Notes: generated from the letters alone by a model not told the origin. A stretch of 64,000 nt of DNA from Staphylococcus sp. IVB6214 (GCF_025558585.1 NZ_CP094723.1:744001-808000), one strand, 5' to 3'; positions 1 through 9,632 are shown, counted from the first letter of the stretch. Translations and numbers: made by a program.

Positions 1-444
<444 letters not shown>

Positions 445-452
445 AACAAAGT

Positions 453-495
453 AAAGTGTGGTGTGATGAAAACAACAATCATCACATCACACTTT
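453..495. terminator. Bidirectional terminator between coaD and tmcAL
   Basis: AAAGTGTGGTGTGATGA pairs with TCATCACATCACACTTT across a nine-base loop with one mismatch. A-rich sequence precedes it and T-rich sequence follows, so it can stop transcription from both convergent genes. It overlaps the last codons of the minus-strand gene. Confidence 0.75.
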
Positions 496-1638
496 GTTGT
501 TAGTATCAATAATTACCGGTGTATTGAAGTCAGTTTCTGTATGCCCAGTTAAGACATTGTATATGTTTGTTGCTTTGACTTCATTTGTAAATAGTGAGGC
601 ATTACTTTGATTGATATTCGTAATTATTTGGCGATCAGGAGCAGTCTGTTTTAGCCATTTGAGATATGCTTGACCTTGCTTCGACATTGCAAGCACTCGT
701 GCAGCATCAATCGTATGTGTAACATCATCTTTAGAAATATTCAAAAGGACATTCATCAATACACGTTGTATATGCGTATAAGTATAACGCTTCGTCTTCA
801 GTTGCTGCATCAGATCATCATAGGACGTTGCAGTTTTTATACAGTTAATCAGACGATGTTCAAATCCTTCGCTCATCGTATATATACGACTAAGAGAATG
901 TGTGTTTTGTTGATAAATTGTCAACTTCAAAAACTCAAACAAGCGTTGTTGATCATGGAAGGGCTTATTGAGAAGATGACGGTTTGAAGCTGGAATCATA
1001 TTGTGCCATGTTGTGTCGTTGTTTATAAGTGATTCACGAATCGCAGAGCCACTTGCAAATGTTTCATGGTCGATATGTTGTTGATGATGTTGCGTATGTT
1101 GACGTTGAACCGTATACGGTATCATCGAGCTATTTAATGATTGGAGTTGCTTTAAATAAGCGATTCCTAAAATATTATTAGGTTCACGCATCATTGTACT
1201 ACCTATGGATTCAGATACAATTCGTGCATATGACTTGCCTTCTTTGATTGCTTGATGATAAGCAGCAGTTTCTTCAAAAGATAATAACTGTGTCGCAGCT
1301 TGTTGCAAATGATCAATATTTCCGGACTCACTACCGAAGCATAATGCGTCAGCAGATAAATAATCTGCCATTAAAACACCCATTTTGGCAAAGTAATCAC
1401 TAGACGAAAGTGAACCAATCACCGGAAGTTCAATGACGAGATCAACTCCAGCAAGCGCCATTCGTGCCCGTTGAAACTTATTAAACATCGCAGGCATGCC
1501 TCGCATGACAAAGTGTCCGCTCATGATCGCAATTGTGACATCAGATTGTGTCATTTGTTTGGCAGTATGTGCATGGTATAAGTGCCCGTTGTGAAACGGA
1601 TTATATTCTGTGATTAAAGCAACACTTTTCATTTGCAT
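487..1638 (-). CDS. tmcAL: tRNA(Met) cytidine acetate ligase (TmcAL/YlbM family)
   Basis: The family makes N4-acetylcytidine at the wobble position of elongator tRNA-Met using acetate and ATP. The protein is 383 aa, the usual length. The N-terminus carries ITEYNPFHNGH, the adenylyltransferase HxGH-type motif, followed by SGHFVMRG and a KFQRARMAL stretch typical of the family. The ATG at 1638 lies five bases after GAGAGG; a second in-frame ATG two codons later would be eleven bases away, so I prefer the first. It is transcribed away from the DUF177-rpmF unit and converges on coaD, the common staphylococcal arrangement. Confidence 0.9.
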   Translation of the reverse strand: MQMKSVALITEYNPFHNGHLYHAHTAKQMTQSDVTIAIMSGHFVMRGMPAMFNKFQRARMALAGVDLVIELPVIGSLSSSDYFAKMGVLMADYLSADALCFGSESGNIDHLQQAATQLLSFEETAAYHQAIKEGKSYARIVSESIGSTMMREPNNILGIAYLKQLQSLNSSMIPYTVQRQHTQHHQQHIDHETFASGSAIRESLINNDTTWHNMIPASNRHLLNKPFHDQQRLFEFLKLTIYQQNTHSLSRIYTMSEGFEHRLINCIKTATSYDDLMQQLKTKRYTYTHIQRVLMNVLLNISKDDVTHTIDAARVLAMSKQGQAYLKWLKQTAPDRQIITNINQSNASLFTNEVKATNIYNVLTGHTETDFNTPVIIDTNNKV

Positions 1639-1699
1639 TCTGTCCTCTCATATATCATTATGAGTATTGTACCAAAACTTAACATGTTAAGAAAAAATC

Positions 1700-1728
1700 T
1701 TGACAACTTGCTCAGCAAAAGTTAAAAT
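1700..1728 (+). promoter_or_regulatory. Sigma-A promoter for DUF177-rpmF
   Basis: TTGACA at 1700-1705, a 17-base spacer and TAAAAT at 1723-1728 lie 30 bases before the DUF177 start, with no gene between. Confidence 0.75.
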
Positions 1729-1758
1729 AAATTTTGTGCTTGTTAGAGGTGAAGCCAT

Positions 1759-2286
1759 ATGAAATGGTCAATAACACAATTGAGAAAATACCAAGGACAA
1801 CCTTTTAAATTTGATCAAAGAATTGAATTTAATGATTTGGCACGTCAGTTAGATATTATCAATTTGTCAGAAGTACAAGTTGATGGCGTACTGAACGTTA
1901 AATCAACTGAAGTTGTAGCGGATATGCGTTTGCGTGGAACGTACACAATGCCTTGTGCACGTACGCTAGTTCCGGTTGAAGTTCCCTTCGACACAACAAC
2001 AACAGAAGTGTTTGATTTAGATGGTTTGTACGAAGATGAGGACGATGAACATTATCATCTTGTCTCAGATGGCATGATTGACTTACGCAGTATTGCGGAA
2101 GAGATTGTTATGCTTGAAAAACCAATGCGTGTTGTCGCTGAAAATAGCGATGAGATGTTGACTGGTGGTCGAGGTTGGGAAGTTATTGACGAAGATGATT
2201 TGGATAATGACCCATCTCAAGATGACTCAAAGGTGCAAGTCGATCCGAGGCTTCAAAAATTACAACAATTATACGATGAAAAATGA
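1759..2286 (+). CDS. DUF177/YceD-family protein
   Basis: A 175-residue cytoplasmic protein of the YceD family, almost always found directly before rpmF and thought to act in 23S rRNA or large-subunit maturation; the exact activity is not established. The middle contains the family CARTL segment, where a conserved cysteine sits near a beta-strand, and the C-terminal third is very acidic. Start is an ATG after GAGGTGAAGCCAT. A 62-base gap separates it from rpmF, so the two form one transcription unit from the promoter at 1700. Confidence 0.85.
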   Translation: MKWSITQLRKYQGQPFKFDQRIEFNDLARQLDIINLSEVQVDGVLNVKSTEVVADMRLRGTYTMPCARTLVPVEVPFDTTTTEVFDLDGLYEDEDDEHYHLVSDGMIDLRSIAEEIVMLEKPMRVVAENSDEMLTGGRGWEVIDEDDLDNDPSQDDSKVQVDPRLQKLQQLYDEK

Positions 2287-2348
2287 TAACGCACACTAGC
2301 TTTAGCAGCAATGCGTCATAAGGAATCGAATAAAAGGGAGGATTAATC

Positions 2349-2522
2349 ATGGCAGTACCAAAAAGAAGAACTTCTAAAACAAGAAAAAACAAACGTCGTA
2401 CACACTTCAAATTAGCAGTACCAGGTATGCAAGAATGCCCAAGCTGTGGTGAATTAAAATTAGCTCACCGCGTATGCCCAAGCTGCGGTTCTTACAAAGG
2501 CGAAGAAGTCGTTTCTAAATAA
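2349..2522 (+). CDS. rpmF: 50S ribosomal protein L32
   Basis: A 57-residue ribosomal protein. It begins [19 protein letters not shown], the basic L32 N-terminus, and contains two CPSCG pairs that form the zinc ribbon, so this is the zinc-binding form of L32. AAAGGGAGGATTAATC supplies the ribosome site. It follows DUF177 as in most Firmicutes and is closed by the hairpin at 2564. In S. aureus the isd haem-uptake genes follow rpmF; here the trmH-like gene comes next. Confidence 0.97.
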   Translation: MAVPKRRTSKTRKNKRRTHFKLAVPGMQECPSCGELKLAHRVCPSCGSYKGEEVVSK

Positions 2523-2563
2523 TAGAAAACACTTTTCGATATTTGAATAGCTGTTTTATGTTT

Positions 2564-2609
2564 AAGACTCAAATCATACATGTTTACATGGTGACTTTGA
2601 GTCTTTTAT
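2564..2609 (+). terminator. Terminator after rpmF
   Basis: AAGACTCAAA (2564-2573) pairs with TTTGAGTCTT (2596-2605), followed by a T-rich tail. Confidence 0.8.
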
Positions 2610-2709
2610 TATATGGATAAAAATGACAGTATCAAAGGATATGTTATTTGCATACTGAATATGCTTATAGAACAAACATCTTTATGCTGTTGTTGGGAAG
2701 AGGTCGATT

Positions 2710-3456
2710 ATGGAAGCAATTACATCGATACAGAATGCAAAAGTTAAAAATTATAATAAGTTAAAAAAGAAAAAAGAGCGTGACAAACAAGGTCGTGCCA
2801 TTATCGAAGGATTTCATCTGATTGAAGAAGCAGTTGCAAGCGATATCGTCGTAGAACAGTTATTTATGATGGATCCATCACGTGTATCTGAAAATCTACA
2901 AGATGCTGCCGTTGAATGTTATATCATTAATCAAAAAGTAGCAGAGACATTGTCTGGGACGGTGACACCGCAAGGAATTTTTGCGGTGATTCAAAAGGCA
3001 ACAGCTACGATTGACAAGGCACAACAAGTCCTGATTTTAGATCGTATCCAAGATCCTGGAAACTTAGGAACACTCATGCGTACAGCAGATGCAGCCGGAC
3101 TAGACTTAGTTGTATTAGCAAAGGGAACAGCAGACGTCTATCAAGAAAAAGTATTACGCGCGAGTCAAGGAAGTGTCTTTCACATTCCAACCATTGAAGT
3201 GGAAGATGTCGTTGATTATGTACAAAACTTTTCAGGCCCGGTTTATGGTACTTCACTAGAAGATGCAGTTTCTTATCATGATGTATCTTCAAAACAACAA
3301 TCCTTTGCACTTGTGCTAGGTAATGAAGGACAGGGCATGTCTAAAGAACTACTTGCTGCAACAACTCAAAATGTGACAATTCCAATCTATGGACGTGCAG
3401 AAAGTTTAAATGTAGCGATTGCAGCAGGGATACTCATGTTCCATTTAAAAGGTTGA
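2710..3456 (+). CDS. TrmH/SpoU-family RNA 2'-O-methyltransferase
   Basis: A 248-residue SPOUT methyltransferase that methylates a ribose 2'-OH in rRNA or tRNA using S-adenosylmethionine; the precise target is not known from sequence. The N-terminal 95 residues form the RNA-binding substrate domain. The SPOUT knot follows with its three motifs: DPGNLGTLMRTADA, LGNEGQGMS and ESLNVAIAAGI. AAGAGG precedes the ATG. The gene sits immediately before pheST, and its stop codon lies inside the -35 box of the pheS promoter. RlmB/YsgA-type paralogues cannot be told apart here. Confidence 0.88.
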   Translation: MEAITSIQNAKVKNYNKLKKKKERDKQGRAIIEGFHLIEEAVASDIVVEQLFMMDPSRVSENLQDAAVECYIINQKVAETLSGTVTPQGIFAVIQKATATIDKAQQVLILDRIQDPGNLGTLMRTADAAGLDLVVLAKGTADVYQEKVLRASQGSVFHIPTIEVEDVVDYVQNFSGPVYGTSLEDAVSYHDVSSKQQSFALVLGNEGQGMSKELLAATTQNVTIPIYGRAESLNVAIAAGILMFHLKG

Positions 3457-3481
3457 CCCATACATTTGAGATGTATATAAT
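3453..3481 (+). promoter_or_regulatory. Sigma-A promoter of the pheST T-box leader
   Basis: TTGACC (3453-3458), a 17-base spacer and TATAAT (3476-3481). The -35 box overlaps the stop codon of the preceding methyltransferase gene. Confidence 0.75.
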
Positions 3482-3487
3482 AGATTT

Positions 3488-3738
3488 GTTAATAATTAAA
3501 CATGTGCTAATAAAAAGACGAAAACTATTATTGGAGTTTGTTCAGGGAAGGACGATTATGACTGAGAGTCGGCCTCAACTTACATAGTTTTGTTCACCTT
3601 TTTGGCTACTTAAAGAGATTTAAGTCGGGTGTTATGATCCGTTATCAACATATCTTCAGAGTGTATGTATATTTTTATGCATAAAACTGGGTGGTACCAC
3701 GGCAAGGCTTCGTCCCATATTTGAGGGCGGAGTCTTTT
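3488..3738 (+). promoter_or_regulatory. T-box riboswitch controlling pheST (Phe, UUC specifier)
   Basis: The leader holds the canonical T-box core GGGTGGTACCACG at 3689-3701. Stem I can be drawn from AAAAAG (3512-3517) with CTTTTT (3598-3603) and AAAACTAT (3521-3528) with ATAGTTTT (3584-3591). The internal loop left between these helices holds TTC at 3593-3595, the Phe specifier codon. The terminator is AAGGCTTCG(T)CCC with GGGCGGAGTCTT, then a run of T to 3740. Uncharged tRNA-Phe should bind the specifier and the T-box sequence, favour the antiterminator and switch on pheS and pheT. Confidence 0.93.
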
Positions 3739-3805
3739 TTTTTCGTAAAAGATATGTAACGAATCTAAAGCAGCATGTAATGAATGGATATAAGGAGGCA
3801 TTGTA

Positions 3806-4870
3806 ATGGTGCAAACAGATGAGATGACAACTATCAAACAAGATGCATTGGAAGCAATTGAACAAGCACAAGATGCACAAGCACTACAAGCAGTGAAAGT
3901 TCAGTATTTAGGGAAAAAAGGGCTTGTCACTGGCTTGATGAAACATATGAAAGATTTACCGAAAGAAGAAAAGCCAGCTTACGGTCAAAAAGTGAATGAA
4001 GTACGCCAAGCGATAGAAGCGGCGATTGAAACACGTCAAGTGACTTTAAATGAAGCAGCTTTAAACGAACAATTGGCACAAGAATCAATTGATGTTACAT
4101 TGCCGGGACGACCTGTTGCGAATGGTGCAGCACATCCGTTGACGAGAACGATTGAAGAGATTGAAGACTTATTCTTAGGTCTTGGTTATGAAATCGTGAC
4201 TGGCTACGAAGTGGAACAAGACTATTACAATTTTGAAGCATTAAACTTACCAAAATCACACCCAGCACGTGACATGCAAGATAGCTTCTATATTACTGAA
4301 GATATTTTAATGCGTACACATACATCGCCAGTTCAAGCGCGAACTTTGGAACAGCGTAATGGTAAAGGACCAGTGAAAATTATTTGTCCAGGTAAAGTAT
4401 ATCGTCGTGACTCAGATGATGCCACACACAGTCACCAATTCACTCAGATTGAAGGACTTGTTGTAGATGAAAATATTAAAATGAGTGACTTAAAAGGGAC
4501 ACTGGAATTACTTGCGAAGTCACTTTTCGGTGCAGATCGTGAAATTCGACTACGTCCAAGTTACTTCCCATTTACAGAACCGTCTGTTGAAGTCGATGTC
4601 TCTTGCTTCAAATGTAAAGGTAAGGGCTGTAACGTATGTAAACAAACAGGTTGGATTGAAATTTTAGGCGCTGGTATGGTACATCCAAATGTCTTAGAAA
4701 TGGCAGGATTCGATTCTAAGAAATATTCAGGTTTCGCATTTGGTATGGGACCTGATCGTATTGCAATGTTGAAATATGGTATTGAAGATATTCGTCATTT
4801 CTATACAAATGATGTAAGATTCTTAAATCAATTTAAAGGTGTAGAAGATAGAGGTGAAACAACATGTTAA
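3806..4870 (+). CDS. pheS: Phenylalanyl-tRNA synthetase alpha subunit
   Basis: Catalytic subunit of the alpha2-beta2 enzyme that charges tRNA-Phe; 354 aa, the normal bacterial length. The first 90 residues form the coiled-coil tRNA-binding arm. Class II motif 2 is seen at [18 protein letters not shown] and motif 3 at [15 protein letters not shown] Cys-rich [12 protein letters not shown] segment sits between them. AAGGAGG lies eight bases before the ATG at 3806. The stop overlaps the pheT start by seven bases, implying translational coupling. Controlled by the upstream T-box. Confidence 0.97.
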   Translation: MVQTDEMTTIKQDALEAIEQAQDAQALQAVKVQYLGKKGLVTGLMKHMKDLPKEEKPAYGQKVNEVRQAIEAAIETRQVTLNEAALNEQLAQESIDVTLPGRPVANGAAHPLTRTIEEIEDLFLGLGYEIVTGYEVEQDYYNFEALNLPKSHPARDMQDSFYITEDILMRTHTSPVQARTLEQRNGKGPVKIICPGKVYRRDSDDATHSHQFTQIEGLVVDENIKMSDLKGTLELLAKSLFGADREIRLRPSYFPFTEPSVEVDVSCFKCKGKGCNVCKQTGWIEILGAGMVHPNVLEMAGFDSKKYSGFAFGMGPDRIAMLKYGIEDIRHFYTNDVRFLNQFKGVEDRGETTC

Positions 4871-7269
4871 TTTCTAAAGAATGGTTACAAGATTATGTGA
4901 CAATTGATGCACCCATCGATGCATTAGCAGAGAGAATTACACGCACAGGTATTGAAGTCGATGAAGTGATTGACTTGACAGAAGGTATTAAAAACCTAGT
5001 CGTTGGTTTTGTTGAGCATATCGAAAAGCACCCAGATGCTGACAAACTAAATATTTGTCAAGTGAATATTGGTGAAGAAGCACCTGTACAAATCGTATGT
5101 GGCGCACCGAATGTAGACCAAGGTCAAACGGTTATCGTTGCGAAGGTAGGCGGACGCTTACCAGGTGGCATTAAAATTAAACGTGCCAAACTACGTGGTC
5201 AAGTATCAGAAGGGATGATTTGTTCGTTACAAGAAATTGGTTTATCAGGTAATGTGGTACCAAAAGAATATGAAGCGGGTATTTATAACTTTGCAACAGC
5301 TGTTCAGCCAGGTACAAACGCACTTGAAGCACTTCATTTAGAAGACCAGTTAATGTCATTTGATCTGACACCAAACCGTGCAGATGCATTAAGTATGATT
5401 GGTACAGCATATGAAGTAGGGGCATTATATAACTTGCCTGTACAACGTCCTACTGCAACACCAACTGAACAATCGACTCAAGCTAGTGATGAACTAAAAG
5501 TCACAGTTGAAAATGAAGATAAAGTACCATATTATAGCGCACGTGTTGTTAAAAATGTAAAAATCGCACCATCTCCTGAATGGATGCAAGCACGTTTGAT
5601 GAAAGCAGGCATTCGTCCGATTAACAATGTCGTGGATATCTCAAACTATATCTTATTGGAATATGGTCAACCATTGCATATGTTTGACCAAGATCAAATC
5701 GGCTCAAAAGAAATTTTAGTGCGACAAGCACAAGCAGATGAGAAAATGACAACACTTGATGATCAAGAACGTACATTGCTTGCATCAGATATTGTCATTA
5801 CGAATGGACAAGCACCAATTGCCTTAGGTGGTGTGATGGGTGGAGATTTCTCTGAAGTCACTGAAAACACACAAAATGTTGTTGTAGAAGGTGCTATCTT
5901 TGATTCAGCTTCAATTCGTCATACATCACGTCGTTTGAACTTACGTAGTGAAGCATCAAGCCGCTTCGAAAAGGGCATTGCGACAGAGTTTGTTGACGAA
6001 GCCGTTGATCGTGCATGCTACTTATTAGAAACACTAGCAGAAGGTGAGACACTGGCAGGTCGTGTTGCGAGTGGAGATTTAGGTGAGTTTGTAACAGAAA
6101 TTGATATTACGGCAGACCGCATTAACCGTACAATTGGTTTTGACTTACCACAAACAGATATCATTGCGATTTTTGAACAATTGGGCTTTGAAACTAAAGA
6201 AAATGGTGAATCATTAACAGTACGTGTGCCATCACGCCGCCGAGATATTACGATTGAAGCGGACTTAGTCGAAGAAGTGGCACGTATTTATGGTTATGAT
6301 AACATTCCATCATCTTTACCAGTATTTGAAGATGTGACAAGTGGTGCGTTAACAGACCGTCAGCGTAAAACACGTGTCGTTCGTAATACGCTAGAAGGGG
6401 CAGGTCTTTCACAAGCTATTACGTATTCACTTGTTGATCAAGCACGTGCAACAGCATTCACGACAGAGCAACGTGATACGATTTCATTATTAATGCCAAT
6501 GAGTGAGAGTTATGCAACATTACGACAAAGTTTGATTCCACATTTAATTGATGCAACACAATATAATGTTGCACGTAAAAATAATGATATTGCCCTTTAC
6601 GAAATTGGGAATGTCTTCTTTGGTAGAGCTGATAGTGCGATGCCTGATGAAGTGGAATATTTAAGCGGTATTATGACAGGTGAATATACTGCGAACGCTT
6701 GGCAAGGTAAAAAAGAAGATGTTGATTTCTATCTGGCAAAAGGCATTATAGATCGTGTTGCAGATAAATTAGCGCTTTCGTTTGATTATGAAACAGGACA
6801 AGTGGATGGATTACATCCGGGACGTACAGCTTTTGTTTTATTAAATGGTGAACGTATTGGTTTTATCGGTGAACTACATCCTAGCGTTGCGAAAGATTAC
6901 GATCTCGGACGTACGTATGTATTCGAATTAAACTATGACCGTGTCATGAAACAAGCAGTTGGATATATTAACTATCAACCAATCCCACGTTTCCCTGGTG
7001 TGACACGTGATATTGCACTTGTCGTGAATTCAGAAGTACAAGCAGCAGAATTAGTTTCAACAATTCGTGAAAACGGTGGTAAATTACTACAAGATGCTAA
7101 AGTATTCGATGTGTATGAAGGTGAACATATGGAAGCAGGTAAAAAATCAGTGGCCATCCGTTTAGCATATTTAGATAAAGAACAAACATTAACTGAAGAA
7201 CAAGTAACAGAAGTTCACAGTAAAATCTTATCTGCACTTGAAGCAGAAGGTGCAACATTAAGAGGATAG
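4864..7269 (+). CDS. pheT: Phenylalanyl-tRNA synthetase beta subunit
   Basis: An 801-residue partner of PheS. Order of domains: an OB-fold tRNA-binding domain at about residues 40-150 with the [17 protein letters not shown] segment, the B3/B4 editing domain in the middle containing GGVMGG, B5, a class-II-like core, and the ferredoxin-fold anticodon-binding domain at the C-terminus beginning [15 protein letters not shown]. It hydrolyses mischarged Tyr-tRNA-Phe and recognises the tRNA. Full length and uninterrupted. Its ribosome site lies inside pheS. Confidence 0.97.
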   Translation: MLISKEWLQDYVTIDAPIDALAERITRTGIEVDEVIDLTEGIKNLVVGFVEHIEKHPDADKLNICQVNIGEEAPVQIVCGAPNVDQGQTVIVAKVGGRLPGGIKIKRAKLRGQVSEGMICSLQEIGLSGNVVPKEYEAGIYNFATAVQPGTNALEALHLEDQLMSFDLTPNRADALSMIGTAYEVGALYNLPVQRPTATPTEQSTQASDELKVTVENEDKVPYYSARVVKNVKIAPSPEWMQARLMKAGIRPINNVVDISNYILLEYGQPLHMFDQDQIGSKEILVRQAQADEKMTTLDDQERTLLASDIVITNGQAPIALGGVMGGDFSEVTENTQNVVVEGAIFDSASIRHTSRRLNLRSEASSRFEKGIATEFVDEAVDRACYLLETLAEGETLAGRVASGDLGEFVTEIDITADRINRTIGFDLPQTDIIAIFEQLGFETKENGESLTVRVPSRRRDITIEADLVEEVARIYGYDNIPSSLPVFEDVTSGALTDRQRKTRVVRNTLEGAGLSQAITYSLVDQARATAFTTEQRDTISLLMPMSESYATLRQSLIPHLIDATQYNVARKNNDIALYEIGNVFFGRADSAMPDEVEYLSGIMTGEYTANAWQGKKEDVDFYLAKGIIDRVADKLALSFDYETGQVDGLHPGRTAFVLLNGERIGFIGELHPSVAKDYDLGRTYVFELNYDRVMKQAVGYINYQPIPRFPGVTRDIALVVNSEVQAAELVSTIRENGGKLLQDAKVFDVYEGEHMEAGKKSVAIRLAYLDKEQTLTEEQVTEVHSKILSALEAEGATLRG

Positions 7270-7276
7270 GATAGAA

Positions 7277-7326
7277 AGTCCCGTTCAACAGACACATATT
7301 CAGGTGTTTGTCGAACGGGCTTTTTA
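7277..7326 (+). terminator. Terminator after pheT
   Basis: AGTCCCGTTC...GAACGGGCTTTTT forms a strong stem extended by ACAGACAC/GTGTTTGT, ending in a T run. Confidence 0.85.
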
Positions 7327-7337
7327 ATCTTACAACG

Positions 7338-7366
7338 TTGAATAGACTTCATGAGTATGTTATATT
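7338..7366 (+). promoter_or_regulatory. Antitoxin promoter, unit 1
   Basis: TTGAAT (7338-7343), 17-base spacer, TATATT (7361-7366). The same spacing is kept at 7798-7826 and 8255-8283, although the spacer sequence of unit 1 differs from the other two; conservation of boxes and spacing supports function. Confidence 0.7.
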
Positions 7367-7372
7367 ATAAAA

Positions 7373-7491
7373 AAAGAGAGACATGCACTAACATGTCTCC
7401 TAGAGCCCGTTAAAAAGACGGTGACTTTGCGATAAAATGAAAAAATAGCCATTTCTTCGACTCTGTCAAAAGTTGGAAATGGTTATTTTTT
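7373..7491 (+). ncRNA. Predicted antitoxin RNA, unit 1
   Basis: The predicted transcript runs from the promoter at 7338-7366 to an intrinsic terminator formed by AGCCATTTC (7447-7455) and GAAATGGTT (7476-7484) plus six T. Its 3' end is complementary to the last codons and the whole 3' UTR of the convergent toxin mRNA. This is the layout of TxpA/RatA and BsrG/SR4 type I modules. Start point and function are inferred. Confidence 0.65.
7376..7400 (-). terminator. Toxin mRNA terminator, unit 1
   Basis: On the minus strand GAGACATG and CATGTCTC pair and are followed by a run of seven T. A toxin transcript would therefore end here, about 83 bases past the stop codon, antisense to the whole antitoxin RNA. 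Confidence 0.7.
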
Positions 7492-7563
7492 ATAGTTATT
7501 TTGACTTATCATTACTAGACCAATGATTGTTAGAACAACCATTAGCATTTCGTAATCAGTCAT
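7483..7563 (-). CDS. Small hydrophobic holin-like toxin, unit 1
   Basis: A 26-codon frame: MTDYEMLMVVLTIIGLVM then a polar end with SQNNYKK. A short charged head, one membrane segment and a lysine-rich tail match the putative holin-like toxin (Hol-Tox) family of type I systems, whose members often begin with a YE-L-M block. AGAAAGGAACAGC gives the ribosome site. Too short for usual ORF calling. The stop codon lies within the shared terminator stem. Toxicity is inferred from family resemblance and from the antisense RNA. Confidence 0.7.
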   Translation of the reverse strand: MTDYEMLMVVLTIIGLVMISQNNYKK

Positions 7564-7603
7564 GCTGTTCCTTTCTGGGTGTTACAACTATAATCATAGG
7601 CAT
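7556..7603 (-). CDS. Leader peptide ORF in toxin mRNA, unit 1
   Basis: A 15-codon frame, MPMIIVVTPRKEQHD, with AAAAGGGGTG as ribosome site. It ends in TGA eight bases inside the toxin gene (ATGACTGA overlap). Repeated exactly in unit 2. The overlap suggests coupled or competing translation, a known way of restraining type I toxin synthesis; that role is inference. Confidence 0.45.
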   Translation of the reverse strand: MPMIIVVTPRKEQHD

Positions 7604-7653
7604 CACCCCTTTTAAAAGAGTTAGCCACCATCTATCCAACTTGCTCAGTTATC

Positions 7654-7662
7654 ATTCTATCA
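7654..7662 (-). promoter_or_regulatory. Toxin promoter, extended -10 (unit 1; repeated at 8111-8119)
   Basis: Minus strand reads TGATAGAAT, an extended -10 (TGnTAnAAT), about 90 bases before the toxin start. No good -35 is visible. Confidence 0.5.
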
Positions 7663-7832
7663 CAATTAAGTTTCGATTATAATTATATTTCCTGTGTTCT
7701 TATTCATTGAGCGTATAGCATGCCGAAATGAATGAAAGGTCTTATTTTAGACATTTAAGTAGGTATGTGTAGATTGTGCTTTCTTATACTAGCAATATTG
7801 AATACCTTTCGTTAGTATGTTATATTATAAAA

Positions 7833-7950
7833 AAAGAGAGACATGTTGCTGCATGCCTCTCAGAGCCCGTTAAAAAGACGGTGACTTTTCGGTAAAAAAT
7901 TAATAACCATTCTACCTACTGTATCAAAGTTGGGAATGGTTATTTTTTTT
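7833..7950 (+). ncRNA. Predicted antitoxin RNA, unit 2
   Basis: Promoter TTGAAT-17-TATATT at 7798-7826; terminator AACCATTC (7905-7912) with GAATGGTT (7934-7941) and eight T. Same arrangement as unit 1. Confidence 0.65.
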
Positions 7951-8020
7951 GACTATTAATTGAAACGAATACAATCCCAATGATTGTTAGAACAACCATT
8001 AGCATTTCGTAATCAGTCAT
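7940..8020 (-). CDS. Small hydrophobic holin-like toxin, unit 2
   Basis: A 26-codon frame whose first 15 residues equal those of unit 1 (MTDYEMLMVVLTIIG) and whose end differs (IVFVSINSQKK). The upstream 250 bases are almost identical to unit 1, so the change in the tail, which is the part covered by antisense pairing, is where the two units have diverged most. Same ribosome site and promoter. Confidence 0.7.
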   Translation of the reverse strand: MTDYEMLMVVLTIIGIVFVSINSQKK

Positions 8021-8060
8021 GCTGTTCCTTTCTGGGTGTTACAACTATAATCATAGGCAT
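8013..8060 (-). CDS. Leader peptide ORF in toxin mRNA, unit 2
   Basis: Identical 15-codon frame to the unit 1 leader (MPMIIVVTPRKEQHD), again overlapping the toxin start by eight bases. Confidence 0.4.
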   Translation of the reverse strand: MPMIIVVTPRKEQHD

Positions 8061-8289
8061 CACCCCTTTTAAAAGAGTTAGCCACCATCTATCCAACTTG
8101 CTCAGTTATCATTCTATCACAATTAAGTTTCGATTATAATTATATTTCCTGTGTTCTTATTCATTGAGCGTATAGCATGCCGAAATGAATGAAAGGTCTT
8201 ATTTTACACATTTAATTAGGTATTTGTAGATTGTGCTTTCTTATACTAGCAATATTGAATACCTTTCGTTAGTGTGTTATTTTATAAAA

Positions 8290-8406
8290 AAGAGAGACAT
8301 GTTGCTGCATGCCTATCAGAGTCCGTTAAAAAGACGGTGACTTTTCAATTTGATAGTAATAACCATTTCCTTTACTCGGTCAAAAGTTGGGAATGGTTAT
8401 TTTTTA
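8290..8406 (+). ncRNA. Orphan antitoxin RNA, unit 3 (toxin lost)
   Basis: Promoter TTGAAT-17-TATTTT (8255-8283), the GAGACATG-type hairpin and the AACCATT/AATGGTT terminator are all kept, but beyond the terminator similarity stops at about 8408 and no toxin frame, leader or toxin promoter remains. The RNA could still act in trans on units 1 and 2. Confidence 0.55.
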
Positions 8407-8501
8407 TAAATGAAAGAAAATAATTAGTAACTTATTTATTAATTTCATAGTAATCGATAGACTGATATAAATGAACGAGTTAGAACAACTCAGTTGCTTT
8501 C

Positions 8502-8545
8502 AAAAGACGCAATGAAATCCAATTTCTGATTTCATTGCGTCTTTT
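8502..8545. terminator. Strong bidirectional terminator after rnhC
   Basis: Perfect 18-bp stem, AAAAGACGCAATGAAATC with its complement at 8528-8545, flanked by A and T runs. It closes the minus-strand rnhC and insulates the toxin-antitoxin array. Confidence 0.9.
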
Positions 8546-8546
8546 A

Positions 8547-9479
8547 TTACTTATTGCGTTGTTCCAGTATCTTCAATGCTTTCTCTCGATTTTTAAAGTC
8601 TTTTTTGGTAATACTATCAACTACATCAATTCCGTGTTTGGCGATGAGTTTGGCGGCAGCGACATCTACTTTAGGGCCTGCACCTTTTAAAATGGTTGTA
8701 TGATATTGCTTGGAAAGGCCAGCCATATGTTTTACAAATGCATATCGAGAAATGATACTTGCAGCTGCAATAGCAAGTGATTTGGATTCACCTTTCGTTT
8801 CATAACATGTCTTGTTTTTCAAAGGGACGTCGCCCATTGCGTAACGTTCGTATGTTGGTCTCGGTGTGAACTGATCGATAACGATATAGTCTAAATCTTT
8901 GTTATCTATTTTTTGTAAGACATTCTTAATACATTCATTATGCAAGACGGCTTTCATTTTCACTTGCGACCAATTCATTGCTTTGCGCTCGTTGTATTTT
9001 GGATTGTCTAACACGAGGAGTGAGTGGGGGAGAAATGTCACAAGTTGTTCTGCAAGTGCTACAATTTTAGTGTCTGTAAGTTTTTTAGAGTCATCGACGC
9101 CTAAAGTTTTTAATACTTCAACATGTTCTTTTGATACGTAACATGCACAAACGGTGAGCGGGCCAAAGTAATCCCCGCTGCCTGCTTCATCGCTCCCAAT
9201 ACAGCTATGCGTATTGTAATTAATATTTGTACTTTGACTCGATATATTTTTTGACTTTTTAGATGGCGAAGGTGACACTCTGCCTAGAAGTTCCAACGCT
9301 ACTTTTTCATTGTTTGCACCCTGAAACATCGCTTTTTTTGAGTTATATATACTGATCGTAACACCTTGATATTTAGAACGGAAAATCATACCGGGTGGGT
9401 AGTTGCCGCGAGCTGCTTTTAATTTGCCACGTAGTAGAATGACTTCTTCTGTTGATAGTTCCATTACAAGATTTGACAT
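8547..9479 (-). CDS. rnhC: Ribonuclease HIII
   Basis: Degrades the RNA strand of RNA-DNA hybrids in the cytoplasm. The N-terminal 80 residues match the TBP-like substrate-binding domain of RNase HIII. The catalytic part contains [14 protein letters not shown] (acidic pair), GVDDSKKL and YIVIDQF, carrying the remaining metal ligands. About 310 aa, as expected. A GTG at 9488 is in frame, but ATG at 9479 gives MSNLVMELS, which aligns better with homologues and is well spaced from GCGGTG. Divergent from zapA. Confidence 0.93.
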   Translation of the reverse strand: MSNLVMELSTEEVILLRGKLKAARGNYPPGMIFRSKYQGVTISIYNSKKAMFQGANNEKVALELLGRVSPSPSKKSKNISSQSTNINYNTHSCIGSDEAGSGDYFGPLTVCACYVSKEHVEVLKTLGVDDSKKLTDTKIVALAEQLVTFLPHSLLVLDNPKYNERKAMNWSQVKMKAVLHNECIKNVLQKIDNKDLDYIVIDQFTPRPTYERYAMGDVPLKNKTCYETKGESKSLAIAAASIISRYAFVKHMAGLSKQYHTTILKGAGPKVDVAAAKLIAKHGIDVVDSITKKDFKNREKALKILEQRNK

Positions 9480-9632
9480 TGTTTTCACCGCTTTCTAGTT
9501 GTATCCTTACAAATAGTAACATATAAATAGAAAATAAATGAACTGACAAAGGAATCATACACAAAATAAATGAAGTCGTGTATAATGTACCGTGATAACT
9601 AAATTTATTGACAATAGGCTAGGTGAATGTAG

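Larger units (their letters stand above)
7338..8408. repeat. Tandem array of type I toxin-antitoxin units (two complete, one partial)
   Basis: Three tandem units start at 7338, 7798 and 8255, each opening with the same plus-strand promoter (TTGAAT, 17 bases, TATATT or TATTTT). Bases 7521-7950 and 7978-8407 are a nearly identical direct repeat at a constant offset of 457. Units 1 and 2 each contain a plus-strand antitoxin RNA and a convergent minus-strand 26-codon hydrophobic toxin gene that overlap at their 3' ends. Unit 3 stops just after the antitoxin terminator and has no toxin frame. The pheT-rnhC gap otherwise holds only terminators. Confidence 0.85.

Noticed and set aside
7338..8408. 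CRISPR array reading of the pheT-rnhC repeats
   Set aside because: Unit length near 457 bases and each unit contains promoters, a terminator and an ORF; not a repeat-spacer pattern.
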